Positions 35,016 to 43,442 of a DNA stretch of 64,000 nucleotides are shown here, piece after piece. The notes under the pieces were generated by a model that saw nothing but the letters and a program-made list of their open reading frames with translations, was not told the origin of the DNA and did no database searches. A program made the position numbers and the translations under genes. Numbering within the stretch: position 1 is the first letter of the stretch; each line of letters begins with the position of its first letter. The stretch comes from Streptomyces minutiscleroticus. Lineage in GTDB: Bacteria > Actinomycetota > Actinomycetes > Streptomycetales > Streptomycetaceae. Where the stretch lies: the NCBI RefSeq assembly GCF_014650875.1, contig NZ_BMVU01000032.1:1-64000 (forward strand), read 5' to 3'.

Positions 35016-36680
35016 TCAGCCCCCGGAGCCGGCGTCGCCGCCCGCGTCACCGCCGGTGGTGGTGGTAGTGCCACCGGTATCGGTGCCGCCGCTGCCGCTA
35101 CCGCTGCCACTGCCACTGCCGCCATCGCTGCCACTGCCGCCGCCGGAGCCCGTGCCCGAGGTTCCGGAGTCGTCCCCCGGATCGGTGGGATCCTCCTCGG
35201 TCGGCTGCGACTGCGTGGCGGACGGAGCCGGGTTCTGCGGCGCCTCGGACGTCTGCTGTCCGCCCCCGCTCCCGCCTCCGTACGACGTGCCGGAGGACTC
35301 CTCGTACGAGGGCGACCACTCCGAGCCCGATCCGGTGCCGGTGTTGTCCTCCGAGGTCCCTTCGTCCGTCGTGTCCTCCGAGGGGGACTCGCTGGCCTTC
35401 TCGTCCTCCGCGGACTTCGTGGCCGTGGGCGACTTCTTGACGTCGCCGCCGCCTCCACCACTGTCACCGGTGTTGTTCAGCGCCAGCGCGACGCCCGCCG
35501 CGACGGCGATGATCGCCAGGACGGCCAGGATCAGCAGCCTGCCGCGGCCGCTGCCCTTGTTGCCGTGGCCCTCGAAGCCGCCGTCGTCCCCGCCGCCGTA
35601 CCCGCCCGGCAGGATCGGCTGCGGGATCTGCGCGGTGCCCGAGTCGCCCGGGTGCGGCAGCGCGGCCGTGCCGGCGAAACCGGCCGCCGGGGTGTGCAGG
35701 CCCTCGTGCATCTCCACGGGCCCGGTGTTCCAGGTGCCCGTGTGGCTACCCTGGTCGTACAGCATCTGCAGCGCGTACTGGACCAGGCCGCGCATCTCCT
35801 CGGCGGTCTGGAACCGGTCGTCGGGCTCCTTCGCGAGCGAGCGCATCACCAGGCCGTCCAGCTCCGGCGGGGCCCCGTCCGACACGTTGGACGGCGGCAC
35901 CGGGATGTCCTGGACGTGCTGGTAGACCACCGACAGCGGGGTCTCGCCGGTGAAGGGCGGCCGCAGCGCGAGCAGTTCGTACAGGAGGCAGCCGGTCGCG
36001 TACAGGTCCGAGCGGTGGTCGACCGCCTTGCCGAGCGCCTGCTCCGGGGAGAGGTACTGCGGCGTGCCCATGACCATGCCGGTCTGGGTCATCGTCGACT
36101 GGGCGCCGTGCAGGGCCCGCGCGATGCCGAAGTCCATCACCTTCACCGCGCCGTTGTTGGTGATGATGACGTTCGCGGGCTTGATGTCGCGGTGCACGAT
36201 GCCGTGCTGGTGCGAGTAGGCGAGGGCCTCCAGGACACCGGAGACGATGATCAGCGCCTGCTCGGGGCCGGGGGCCTCCGCGTTGAGCAGCAGGTCGCGG
36301 ATCGTGCGGCCCTCGACGAGCTCCATGACGATGTAGGGGACGGTCTGGTGGCCGACCACGTCCTCGCCGGAGTCGTAGACCGCGACCACCGCGTGGTGGT
36401 TCAGGCCGGCGACCGACTGCGCCTCACGGGTGAAGCGCGCCTTGGCGACCGGGTCCTCGGCCAGATCGGCCCTCAGGAGCTTGACGGCGACGGTACGGCC
36501 GAGCCGCACGTCCTCGGCCGCGAACACCTCGGCCATGCCGCCCCTGCCGAGCCTGCCGGTGAGCCGGTACCGGCCGTCGCCGACGAGCCCGCCGTTGCCC
36601 CACGACTCCGGCGCATCTGACGTACCGCCGCCAGCCGCCTCGGGGTCGGACGGGCCCTGAGCGCGCTGCTGCTGTGCCAT
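35016..36680 (-). CDS. Membrane Ser/Thr protein kinase with Gly/Ser/Thr-rich outer tail
   Basis: The 554-residue kinase has a cytoplasmic Hanks-type domain: GRGGMA P-loop near 45-50, catalytic K67, HRDIKPAN with D165, and DFG at 183-185. A single membrane helix covers about 381-401. The outer 150 residues are low complexity (Ser, Gly, Thr, Glu, Asp) with no PASTA domain. The start at 36680 is preceded by GAGGA. It is divergent from a second kinase whose catalytic domain is closely similar (both have SPEQALG and MTQTGMV), pointing to an old duplication. The outer tail may be cell-wall spanning. Targets unknown. Confidence 0.92.
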   Translation of the reverse strand: MAQQQRAQGPSDPEAAGGGTSDAPESWGNGGLVGDGRYRLTGRLGRGGMAEVFAAEDVRLGRTVAVKLLRADLAEDPVAKARFTREAQSVAGLNHHAVVAVYDSGEDVVGHQTVPYIVMELVEGRTIRDLLLNAEAPGPEQALIIVSGVLEALAYSHQHGIVHRDIKPANVIITNNGAVKVMDFGIARALHGAQSTMTQTGMVMGTPQYLSPEQALGKAVDHRSDLYATGCLLYELLALRPPFTGETPLSVVYQHVQDIPVPPSNVSDGAPPELDGLVMRSLAKEPDDRFQTAEEMRGLVQYALQMLYDQGSHTGTWNTGPVEMHEGLHTPAAGFAGTAALPHPGDSGTAQIPQPILPGGYGGGDDGGFEGHGNKGSGRGRLLILAVLAIIAVAAGVALALNNTGDSGGGGGDVKKSPTATKSAEDEKASESPSEDTTDEGTSEDNTGTGSGSEWSPSYEESSGTSYGGGSGGGQQTSEAPQNPAPSATQSQPTEEDPTDPGDDSGTSGTGSGGGSGSDGGSGSGSGSGSGGTDTGGTTTTTGGDAGGDAGSGG

Positions 36681-36906
36681 CGGTCCTCGCCGTCGTTCTC
36701 TGTCCGCACTGTCGGAGTACGCGCGGTGGTTGTTACGGTCTCCGTCGGCCACGCTACAGCCTCCGCGTGAGACGCCGGTCCGAGATGGGACCGGCCATGA
36801 AACCCGCACCGGGTACCGGCGTGCAAATTGTGTCCGCCCCTCGTACCTGGGCGGTAACGCTTCCGCGACGCTTCTTGCGCGTACGGTCACGGAACGGGCA
36901 CCGCGC
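36681..36906. other. Divergent intergenic region of the two kinase genes
   Basis: No gene is seen in the 335-base gap (36681-37015). It holds the promoters of both kinases. On the minus strand TAGCGT at 36756-36751 is a possible -10 for the tail-type kinase. Confidence 0.5.
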
Positions 36907-36934
36907 TTGACGTGTCGGTGCCCTGGGGCAGACT
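36907..36934 (+). promoter_or_regulatory. Promoter of the second kinase gene
   Basis: TTGACG (36907-36912) is followed after 16 bases by CAGACT (36929-36934), a plausible housekeeping promoter about 80 bases before the ATG. Confidence 0.5.
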
Positions 36935-37015
36935 TGGCCGGGAATACCGCAAAGGATCACCGACCGCGGGAGCACGTCAGCGGCTTTCGCCCGCGCCGAT
37001 GGGGGACGCAGGAAG

Positions 37016-38674
37016 ATGAGCCAGGACGGCGCACAGGGCCGGTACGCCGGGCGTTCGGTGGCCAATGGGCGCTACCAGCTGCGCGACTTGCTCGGCGAGG
37101 GCGGCATGGCGTCGGTGCACCTCGCCTACGACTCGGTCCTCGACCGGCGGGTGGCGATCAAGACGCTCCACACGGAGCTGGGGCGCGAGCAGGCCTTCCG
37201 CGAGCGCTTCCGTCGCGAGGCCCAGGCGGTGGCCAAACTCACGCACACGAACATCGTCTCGGTCTTCGACACCGGCGAGGACAGCCTCGACGGCACGACG
37301 ACCCCGTACATCGTCATGGAGTACGTCGAGGGGCAGCCGCTCGGCGCGGTCCTGGAGGCGGACGTCCGGCAGTACGGCGCGATGCCCGCCGACAAGGCCC
37401 TGCGGATCACCGCGGACGTGCTGGCCGCGCTGGAGATCAGCCACGACGAGGGCCTGGTCCACCGCGACATCAAGCCCGGCAACGTGATGATGACGAAGCG
37501 GAACGTCGTCAAGGTCATGGACTTCGGCATCGCCCGCGCCATGCAGTCCGGCGTCACGTCCATGACGCAGACCGGCATGGTGGTCGGCACCCCGCAGTAC
37601 CTCTCGCCCGAGCAGGCGCTCGGGCGCGGCGTGGACGCCCGCTCCGACCTGTACTCCGTCGGCATCATGCTGTTCCAACTGGTCACCGGGCGGCTGCCGT
37701 TCGACGCGGACTCGCCGCTGGCCATCGCGTACGCGCACGTCCAGGAGGAGCCGGTCGCGCCCTCCTCGATCAACCGCGCCCTGCCGCCCGCCGTGGACGC
37801 GCTGGTCGCCCGCGCCCTGCGCAAGAACCCGAACGAGCGCTTCCCGAACGCCGCCGCGATGCGGGACGAGTGCCTGCGCGTGGCGCAGTCGCTGCACGCC
37901 GCCGCGCCGAACATCGTGCCGGGCGCGCACACGCCGAGCGGCGCGGGCGTCGCCTCCGCGGTGTTCCCGCCGGTCGACACGGCGTCCCCGGCCCCCGCGT
38001 CCGGCAGCGTGCAGACGCCGTACCAGCCGAACCCGTACGGCACGCCGTCGCCGCCTCCGGGACCCGCGCCCCAGCACCAGGCGTACGGCTATCCGCACCA
38101 GGGCGGCTACCAGACGCCGGCGGCGTACGCGCCGCAGCAGGGCGCGCCCACGCCGCCCCCGTACACCCTCCAGCCTCAGCACACGCCCCCCGCGGGCGAC
38201 CGTCCGGGCGGCGGGCGCAGACGCACCGCGATCGTGGCCGGCTCCGTCGTCGCGGCGATCGCCGTGATCGGCGGGCTGGTGGCGGCGTTCTCCATGACGG
38301 AGGAGGACTCCGGCGGCGGCACGGCCGGCGGGAGCACGGCCGCCGGCGGCGAGGCCGGCGCGCCGGCCTCGCAGGCGGCCGGCTACCGGGGCCCGGACAC
38401 GTCGAAGGTGATCGAGGACACCGAGTGCACGGAGCCGACGGAGTCGTACAACGACCCCGACAAGATCAAGGTCCCGGACTTCACCTTCAAGAACATCGAC
38501 TCGGTGAAGAAGTGCCTCCAGGCCGCGGGCTGGCAGTACGTCTCCAAGGACGTCGACGAGAACACGTACGGCGACGACACGGTCATGGAGCAGTACCCGA
38601 CCGCCGACACGGACGTCGACCCCGAGGACATGCCGAAGTTCGTGCTGAAGGTGTCGACGGGCAACCCGGCCTGA
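37016..38674 (+). CDS. Membrane Ser/Thr protein kinase with PASTA-like domain
   Basis: The 552-residue kinase has GEGGMA at 27-32, catalytic K49, HRDIKPGN with D151 and DFG at 169-171. A Pro/Tyr/Gln-rich linker, a membrane helix at about 404-427, and an outer domain follow. The last 70 residues (KVPDFTFKNIDSVKKCLQAAG, then TVMEQYPTADTDVDPED, split for length) resemble one PASTA repeat, which binds peptidoglycan fragments in PknB-type kinases. Two Cys in the outer domain may form a disulphide. The ATG at 37016 follows a G-rich ribosome site. It may sense wall state; targets unknown. Confidence 0.92.
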   Translation: MSQDGAQGRYAGRSVANGRYQLRDLLGEGGMASVHLAYDSVLDRRVAIKTLHTELGREQAFRERFRREAQAVAKLTHTNIVSVFDTGEDSLDGTTTPYIVMEYVEGQPLGAVLEADVRQYGAMPADKALRITADVLAALEISHDEGLVHRDIKPGNVMMTKRNVVKVMDFGIARAMQSGVTSMTQTGMVVGTPQYLSPEQALGRGVDARSDLYSVGIMLFQLVTGRLPFDADSPLAIAYAHVQEEPVAPSSINRALPPAVDALVARALRKNPNERFPNAAAMRDECLRVAQSLHAAAPNIVPGAHTPSGAGVASAVFPPVDTASPAPASGSVQTPYQPNPYGTPSPPPGPAPQHQAYGYPHQGGYQTPAAYAPQQGAPTPPPYTLQPQHTPPAGDRPGGGRRRTAIVAGSVVAAIAVIGGLVAAFSMTEEDSGGGTAGGSTAAGGEAGAPASQAAGYRGPDTSKVIEDTECTEPTESYNDPDKIKVPDFTFKNIDSVKKCLQAAGWQYVSKDVDENTYGDDTVMEQYPTADTDVDPEDMPKFVLKVSTGNPA

Positions 38675-38780
38675 GCGCCGGCCGCAGCACGACGCACCAC
38701 GCCCGGCGCGCGGCACGCGCCATGCCGCACACGGCGCGCGGCACTCGACGTGCCGGGGGCGGTGCGCCGACCGACGTGTG

Positions 38781-38809
38781 AAGGGCCCGGCCGGGACGGC
38801 CGGGCCCTT
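38781..38809 (+). terminator. Terminator of the PASTA-like kinase gene
   Basis: A 12-bp perfect stem (38781-38792 with 38798-38809) ending in TTT lies before the convergent proteasome-activator gene. Confidence 0.82.
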
Positions 38810-38879
38810 TCGTCGAGGTCCGCGAGGTCTGCGAGGCCCCCGAGGGGCCCACCGGTCTACGGGGTACGGGTCTGCCGGG

Positions 38880-39425
38880 CTACAGGTAGGGGCCGCCCGA
38901 GCGGCCGCCGGTGCGCGGGTCGTCGTCGCCGCCCTCCGGGCCGCCGACGCCCGGCGGGAGCGCCCGGCGCATCTGCTCCAGCTGCGCGCGGGCCGCCATC
39001 TGCTGGGCGAACAGCGTGGTCTGGATCCCGTGGAACAGGCCCTCCAGCCAGCCCACCAACTGGGCCTGGGCGATGCGCAGTTCCGCGTCGCTGGGGGTGG
39101 TCTCGTCCGTGAAGGGCAGGGAGAGCCGCTCCAGCTCCTCGACGAGCTCGGGGGCCAGGCCGTCCTCCAGCTCCTTCACCGAGCTGGCGTGGATCTCCTT
39201 GAGCCGGACCCTGCTCGCCTCGTCGAGGGGGGCCGCGCGCACCTCCTCCAGCAGCTGCTTGATCATGCTGCCGATGCGCATCACCTTGGCCGGCTGCTCC
39301 ACCATCTCGGTCACCGGGACCTCACGGGAGTCGTCGTCTCCGCCGCCGCCGAGAGCCATGCCGTCCTGGCCAACGACCAGGATCTGGGGGTTCTCCGGCG
39401 ACCTTTCGTTCCTCGGCATCTCCAT
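38880..39425 (-). CDS. bpa: Bacterial proteasome activator
   Basis: The 181-residue protein matches Bpa (Rv3780 type), an ATP-independent ring that opens the 20S proteasome gate and feeds it unfolded proteins. A four-helix core covers about residues 35-155 (MIKQLLEEVRAAPLDEASR, LKEIHASSVKELEDGL, RIAQAQLVGWLEGLFHGIQ). The flexible C terminus ends GGPYL, corresponding to the GQYL/HbYX-like gate-opening motif with the penultimate Tyr kept. The N-terminal segment (PRNERSPENPQILVVGQDG) is also typical. Start at 39425; an ATG at 39419 is equally possible. The proteasome genes are outside this window. Confidence 0.9.
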   Translation of the reverse strand: MEMPRNERSPENPQILVVGQDGMALGGGGDDDSREVPVTEMVEQPAKVMRIGSMIKQLLEEVRAAPLDEASRVRLKEIHASSVKELEDGLAPELVEELERLSLPFTDETTPSDAELRIAQAQLVGWLEGLFHGIQTTLFAQQMAARAQLEQMRRALPPGVGGPEGGDDDPRTGGRSGGPYL

Positions 39426-39556
39426 GCCGCCATTCTCTCGCACGCACACGTCCCACCAGCGTGGTGCCCCCTCGGACGGATGATCCACCCTGCGGGAGGA
39501 AACGGGGCCTTCCGGGGCGCACCGCGCGAGCGGAACACGGTTTTCCGCCAAAGGCG

Positions 39557-39804
39557 CCGGACCGCCGGGCCGCCGGACCGCTGGACCGCCGGACCGCTGG
39601 GACGCCGGGCCGCCGGGCCGCCGGGCTGCTGGACCGCCGGGTCGCTGGACCGCCGGAACGCCGGAACGCCGGGCCGCTGGACCGCCGGGTCGCTGGACCG
39701 CCGGAACGCCGGAACGCCGGGCCGCTGGACCGCCGGGTCGCTGGACCGCCGGAACGCCGGAACGCCGGGCCGCCGGGCCGCTGGACCGCCGGGTCGCTGG
39801 ACCG
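39557..39804. repeat. 8-bp minisatellite, 31 units, with 48-bp higher-order repeat
   Basis: From 39557 to 39804 the sequence is an unbroken run of 8-base units of form C(C/T)GG(A/G)NCG, such as CCGGACCG, CTGGACCG and CCGGAACG. A six-unit block of 48 bp starting at 39629 recurs at 39677 and 39725. It fills most of the 473-base gap between bpa and the PadR gene. Eight is not a multiple of three, so all frames stay open but none is a plausible gene. Confidence 0.95.
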
Positions 39805-39898
39805 TCGGCGGCCGGTGGCCGGGCGTCAGCGGTCGGCGGTCGGTGACGGCCGTCAGCGGTCGGTGGTCGGCGGCCCGGGGGTGCCCCGGGGGCTCCGG

Positions 39899-40459
39899 TC
39901 AGGGGGCCGGCGGCGGGTCCGCGACGGCCTGGGCCAGGCGCAGCAGCCGGGCCTCGCAGTGGTCCAGCCAGCGGGCCTCGGCCTCGGCGTGCAGGACGAG
40001 CTGGTCCAGGACGAGCAGCCGGGCCACCTCGTCGCGGTGCGCGGGCGGCTCGGCCAGCGCCAGCGCCCGCAGCCGGGTGTACGTCTGCATCGCCTCCGAC
40101 AGGTGCCGCCGCTGCGTCTCGACGACCTCCCGGATGTCCACGTCGGACGCGCCGACCGCCATCGCGAGCTTGATCGCCAGTTCGTCGCGCGGCGGGCGGG
40201 TGCGCTCCACGGGGCGCTCGAACCAGGCCAGCAGCTCGGCCCGCCCGTCGTCCGTGAGCGCGTACAGCACGCGCCCCGCCTCGTCCGTGCCGTCCTGGAC
40301 GACCATGCCGTCCCGTTCGAGACGGGCGAGGGTCGTGTACACCTGTCCGATGTTCAGCGGCCAGGCGGAGCCGGTGCGCCGCTCGAACTCGGTACGCAAC
40401 CGTGCTCCGTAGCGGGGCCCGCGTTCCAGGAGCGCCAGCAGTCCGTGGCGTATCGACAT
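39899..40459 (-). CDS. PadR-family transcriptional regulator
   Basis: The 186-residue protein starts with the PadR winged helix (HGLLALLERGPRYGARLRTEF, then LNIGQVYTTLARLERDGMV) and has a C-terminal helical dimer domain (about 100-180, for example HLSEAMQTYTRLRALAL). PadR proteins of this size usually repress a neighbouring ABC transporter. No intact transporter is present, but a fragment of an ABC-2 permease lies 2.5 kb away. TAGACA stands six bases before the ATG, an imperfect leaderless-type -10. Confidence 0.88.
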   Translation of the reverse strand: MSIRHGLLALLERGPRYGARLRTEFERRTGSAWPLNIGQVYTTLARLERDGMVVQDGTDEAGRVLYALTDDGRAELLAWFERPVERTRPPRDELAIKLAMAVGASDVDIREVVETQRRHLSEAMQTYTRLRALALAEPPAHRDEVARLLVLDQLVLHAEAEARWLDHCEARLLRLAQAVADPPPAP

Positions 40460-40636
40460 AAGCGGTGTCTACCCCACGTACCTGTGTGCACTACCGCCAC
40501 CGGTCCGTGCGGACGTCGCCAGCCCGTACGGACGCCACCAGTCCGTGCGGCCCTACCGGTCCGTGCGGCGCCGGACCGCTGCCGTGGTGCCCGGCGCACT
40601 CCTGGGCCGTACGCGGCGGCTCCGCGACCGGCCGCG

Positions 40637-41476
40637 CTATCCACGGCGCAGACGGAGGGCGAGGAAGGCCAGGGCCAGGCCGAGCCCGATCAGGACGAGG
40701 CCGCTGCCGAGCGGCAGGATCCGCAGGACGGGCTCCCGGCTCCCGGAGCCGTTCTCGTCCAGCTCGGCGGCGGCCGGCCGGGCCGTGTCCTCCGAGGGGA
40801 CGGCCGTCGCCTCGGAACGGGGGTCGCGGGCGGCGTCCGGCGGGTCGGCGGCCTCACCGGTGCCGTCCCCGGCCTCGCCGGACCGCCGTTCCCCGGCCGT
40901 TGCGGGGTCCTCCGAGGGCTCCTGCTCCTCGCGCCCCGGGCGCTCGCGCCCCTCGCCGGGGCGGCTTCCCGCCCGGGACTCCTCGCCCGCCTCGCCCGGG
41001 TCGGGACGGGCGAGGCGCGCGGGGGCGGTCGGGGCCGGGGGCGCGGCGGGACCGGACCTCTCGGCCGTCCGCGACGGGGCGGCGGGACCGCCCGGGCCGG
41101 TGCCCTCGGCGGGGGGCGCGGGGAGCGCGGAGCGCGGAGGACGGTCCGCGGCCGTGGGGGAACCGGCGGGCGGTGCCGGGTCGGCGGGCGCGAGGGCGCC
41201 CTTCTGCGCGGACGGGACGGCGTGGGAGATCTGGGAGGCGTACGCGGGGACGGGGACGAGGGCGGGGCCCGCCGCGAGGACGAGCAGCAGGCCGATCGGC
41301 CCGAGGGGCCCGAGCCGGAGAGCGCGGAGTGCCTTGGTGCGATGTACCTCGGCGCGGGGCGCCCCGGTGCAGTGCTCCGCGGGCCGGTGGTCGGTGAACC
41401 GGCGTTTGGTGGGCCGGTGGCCGGTGGGCCGGTGGCCGGTGGATCGGTGACCCGCAGGCCGGTGCCATGGAGTCAC
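40637..41476 (-). CDS. Membrane-anchored, Pro/Glu-rich surface protein
   Basis: The 279-residue protein has a signal-peptide-like hydrophobic stretch (LGPIGLLLVLAAGPALVPVPAYA) and a long disordered outer part rich in Pro, Ala, Glu, Arg and Asp. It ends in a C-terminal helix (LPLGSGLVLIGLGLALAFLAL) with a basic RLRRG, giving a type I topology. No sortase motif is visible. The GTG at 41476 follows a G-rich stretch but leaves an unusual His/Arg/Pro-repeat leader (HRPAGHRSTGHRPTGHRPT) before the signal peptide, so the true start is uncertain. Function unknown. Confidence 0.65.
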   Translation of the reverse strand: MTPWHRPAGHRSTGHRPTGHRPTKRRFTDHRPAEHCTGAPRAEVHRTKALRALRLGPLGPIGLLLVLAAGPALVPVPAYASQISHAVPSAQKGALAPADPAPPAGSPTAADRPPRSALPAPPAEGTGPGGPAAPSRTAERSGPAAPPAPTAPARLARPDPGEAGEESRAGSRPGEGRERPGREEQEPSEDPATAGERRSGEAGDGTGEAADPPDAARDPRSEATAVPSEDTARPAAAELDENGSGSREPVLRILPLGSGLVLIGLGLALAFLALRLRRG

Positions 41477-41698
41477 GTCGGTGACCCCCTCCCGTACGAA
41501 GATCAACCAGATCAGCGTCACACGGGTCCCCCGGCCGGGCATCCTGGCACGCGCATACGGGGGGTGGGCGCTCTTCGTACGGAGGGTGGGGCGGCGAGGC
41601 CCGGGGCGGCGGGACGACGGAGGCGACGGGACGACGGAGGCGACGGGACGACGGGCAGCGGGACGGTGGCGCTCGGGGCCGGCCGGTGACCGGCGGCA

Positions 41699-41741
41699 CC
41701 GGAAACGCGCGGTGGCCGCGGCGGCCGCCACGCGCTTCCGG
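41699..41741 (-). terminator. Terminator of the quinone oxidoreductase gene
   Basis: CCGGAA (41699-41704) and TTCCGG (41736-41741) close a long stem with two mismatches and a three-base loop, just beyond the stop. The remaining gap up to 41477 has a 16-base GACGGAGGCGACGGGAC-like tandem motif (about 41617-41655) and no gene. Confidence 0.65.
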
Positions 41742-41769
41742 GCCCGTTCCCCGTTCCTCGTCCTCGCTC

Positions 41770-42750
41770 CTACTCCAGCGTGAGCAGGACCTTCCCGATG
41801 TGCCCGCTCTCCTCCAGCACCTGGTGCGCGGTGGCCGCGTCGCGCATGGGGATCTCCCGGTCCACGATCGGCCGCACCTTCCCGGCGGCGATCAGCGGCC
41901 ACACGTGCTCGCGCACCGCCGCGACGATCGCCGCCTTCTCTGAGACCGGGCGGGCGCGCAGCGAGGTCGCGGTGACGGCGCCCCGCTTGTTCAGCAGCGC
42001 GCCGATGTTCAGCTCGCCCTTGGTGCCGCCCTGCATGCCGATGATCGCGAGCCGCCCGTTGGCGGCGAGCGCCATCACGTTGCGGTCGAGGTACTTGGCG
42101 CCCATGTTGTCGAGGATCACGTCGGCGCCCGCGCCGTCCGTGGCGCCCCGGACCTCCTCGACGAAGTCCTGCTCGCGGTAGTTGACCAGGACGTCCGCAC
42201 CGAGGTCGCGGCAGAAGTCCAGCTTCTCCTTGCTGCCGGCCGTGACCGCCACCTTCGCACCGAGCGCCTTCGCCAGCTGGATCGCCATGGTGCCGATGCC
42301 GCTGGAGCCGCCGTGCACGAGCAGCGTCTCGTCCGGACGCAGGTGGGCGACCATGAAGACGTTGGACCACACCGTGCACGTCACCTCGGGGAGCGCGGCG
42401 GCCTGCTTGAGGCCGACGCCCTCGGGCACGGGCAGCACCTGCCCCGCGGGGACGGCCACCTTCTCCCCGTAGCCGCCGCCCGCGAGCAGCGCGCACACCT
42501 CGTCGCCGACGGCCCACCCGGTGACGCCGGGGCCGAGCGCGGCGATGCGCCCCGCGCACTCCAGACCGGGGTAGGGGGAGGCACCGGGCGGCGGGTCGTA
42601 GAAGCCCTGCCGCTGCATCAGGTCGGCGCGGTTGACCGCACTGGCCACCACGTCGATCAGCACCTCGCCCTCGCCGGGCACGGGGTCCGGGACCTCCTGC
42701 CAGACCAGCTTCTCGGGACCACCGGGTTCGGGAATCGTGATCGCGTACAT
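41770..42750 (-). CDS. NAD(P)H quinone oxidoreductase (zinc-free MDR, PIG3 type)
   Basis: The 326-residue enzyme belongs to the medium-chain dehydrogenase superfamily without catalytic zinc. The N-terminal GroES-like domain holds NRADLMQRQGFYDPPPGAS and PGLECAGRI. The Rossmann fold has LLVHGGSSGIGTMAIQLAKALGA. The text fits the PIG3-like quinone oxidoreductases, which reduce quinones with NADPH. TAGCGT lies seven bases before the ATG at 42750, so the mRNA may be leaderless. Confidence 0.92.
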   Translation of the reverse strand: MYAITIPEPGGPEKLVWQEVPDPVPGEGEVLIDVVASAVNRADLMQRQGFYDPPPGASPYPGLECAGRIAALGPGVTGWAVGDEVCALLAGGGYGEKVAVPAGQVLPVPEGVGLKQAAALPEVTCTVWSNVFMVAHLRPDETLLVHGGSSGIGTMAIQLAKALGAKVAVTAGSKEKLDFCRDLGADVLVNYREQDFVEEVRGATDGAGADVILDNMGAKYLDRNVMALAANGRLAIIGMQGGTKGELNIGALLNKRGAVTATSLRARPVSEKAAIVAAVREHVWPLIAAGKVRPIVDREIPMRDAATAHQVLEESGHIGKVLLTLE

Positions 42751-42979
42751 GGGATCGACGCTACTCCTCGCCGGCGCCGGGACGGGGACGCACGCTGGCC
42801 CGCACGCGGGGACGGCGGGACGGACGGCCGGGACGCGGTCCCACGGGACCGGCGGACGCACGACGCACGACGCACGCGGGGCTGCGGGAAGCGGACGGCT
42901 GACCGGGGGCGAGCCCACGGGTTCGGCGGACGCGCGCAGGCGGTGCCCCGGGGACGTTCCGCGGCACGGGTGGCGATGA

Positions 42980-43078
42980 GTTTCCGGCGCCGCGGAGGTC
43001 GCCTGGTCGCTCGGCTGGGCGGGCCTGTTCCTGCTGGTCTTCGGCCCGGTGACGATGCGGCTCTACAACCGGAAGTAG
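42980..43078 (+). pseudogene. Remnant of an ABC-2 permease C terminus
   Basis: The frame ending at the TAG at 43076-43078 reads AAEVAWSLGWAGLFLLVFG and PVTMRLYNRK, the shape of the last membrane helix and basic tail of DrrB-type ABC-2 permeases. A stop at 42977-42979 closes the frame only 30 codons upstream, and no ATPase or rest of a permease is present. It sits in a 692-base gap (42751-43442) otherwise filled by tandem repeats. The family call rests on a short segment. Confidence 0.5.
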
Positions 43079-43112
43079 GCGGGGACGGCGAACCGGGTCC
43101 GGCCCCGGCCGC

Positions 43113-43210
43113 GGTCCGGACCGCCCGTGGTCCGGACCGCCCGTGGTCCGGACCGCCCGTGGTCCGGACCGCCCGTGGTCCGGACTCGGCCGTGGTCCGG
43201 ACTCGGCCGC
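43113..43210. repeat. 16/17-bp tandem repeat, six copies
   Basis: GGTCCGGACCGCCCGT occurs four times in a row (43113-43176), followed by two 17-base variants (43177-43210). Each unit contains a GGTCCGGACC-type palindrome. It follows the permease remnant directly. Confidence 0.92.
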
Positions 43211-43231
43211 AGGTCACAAGTCGTCGATCAC

Positions 43232-43378
43232 CGGGCGCCGGGCGCCGGGCGCCGGGCGCCGGGCGCCGGGCGCCGGGCGCCGGATGCTGGATGCCGGATG
43301 CCGGATGCCGGATGCCGGATGCCGGATGCCGGATGCCGGATGCTGGATGCCGGATGCCGGGCATCGGACGCCGGGCGC
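43232..43378. repeat. 7-bp minisatellite, 21 units
   Basis: Seven copies of CGGGCGC are followed by units of type (C/T)GGATGC and a few mixed units, all in strict 7-base phase. It lies 22 bases after the 16-bp array. Confidence 0.93.
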
Positions 43379-43442
43379 CGATCCCCAGCGGCTGGTGGCC
43401 GGTGGTCGGTGGTCGGTGGCCGGGCGTAGATCGCCGGATGTC

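Noticed and set aside
39557..39804. CRISPR array or repeat protein
   Set aside because: Units are contiguous with no spacers, no cas genes are present, and the 8-base period is not a codon multiple.
43113..43378. Insertion sequence ends
   Set aside because: No transposase frame, no terminal inverted repeats and no target duplication were found.
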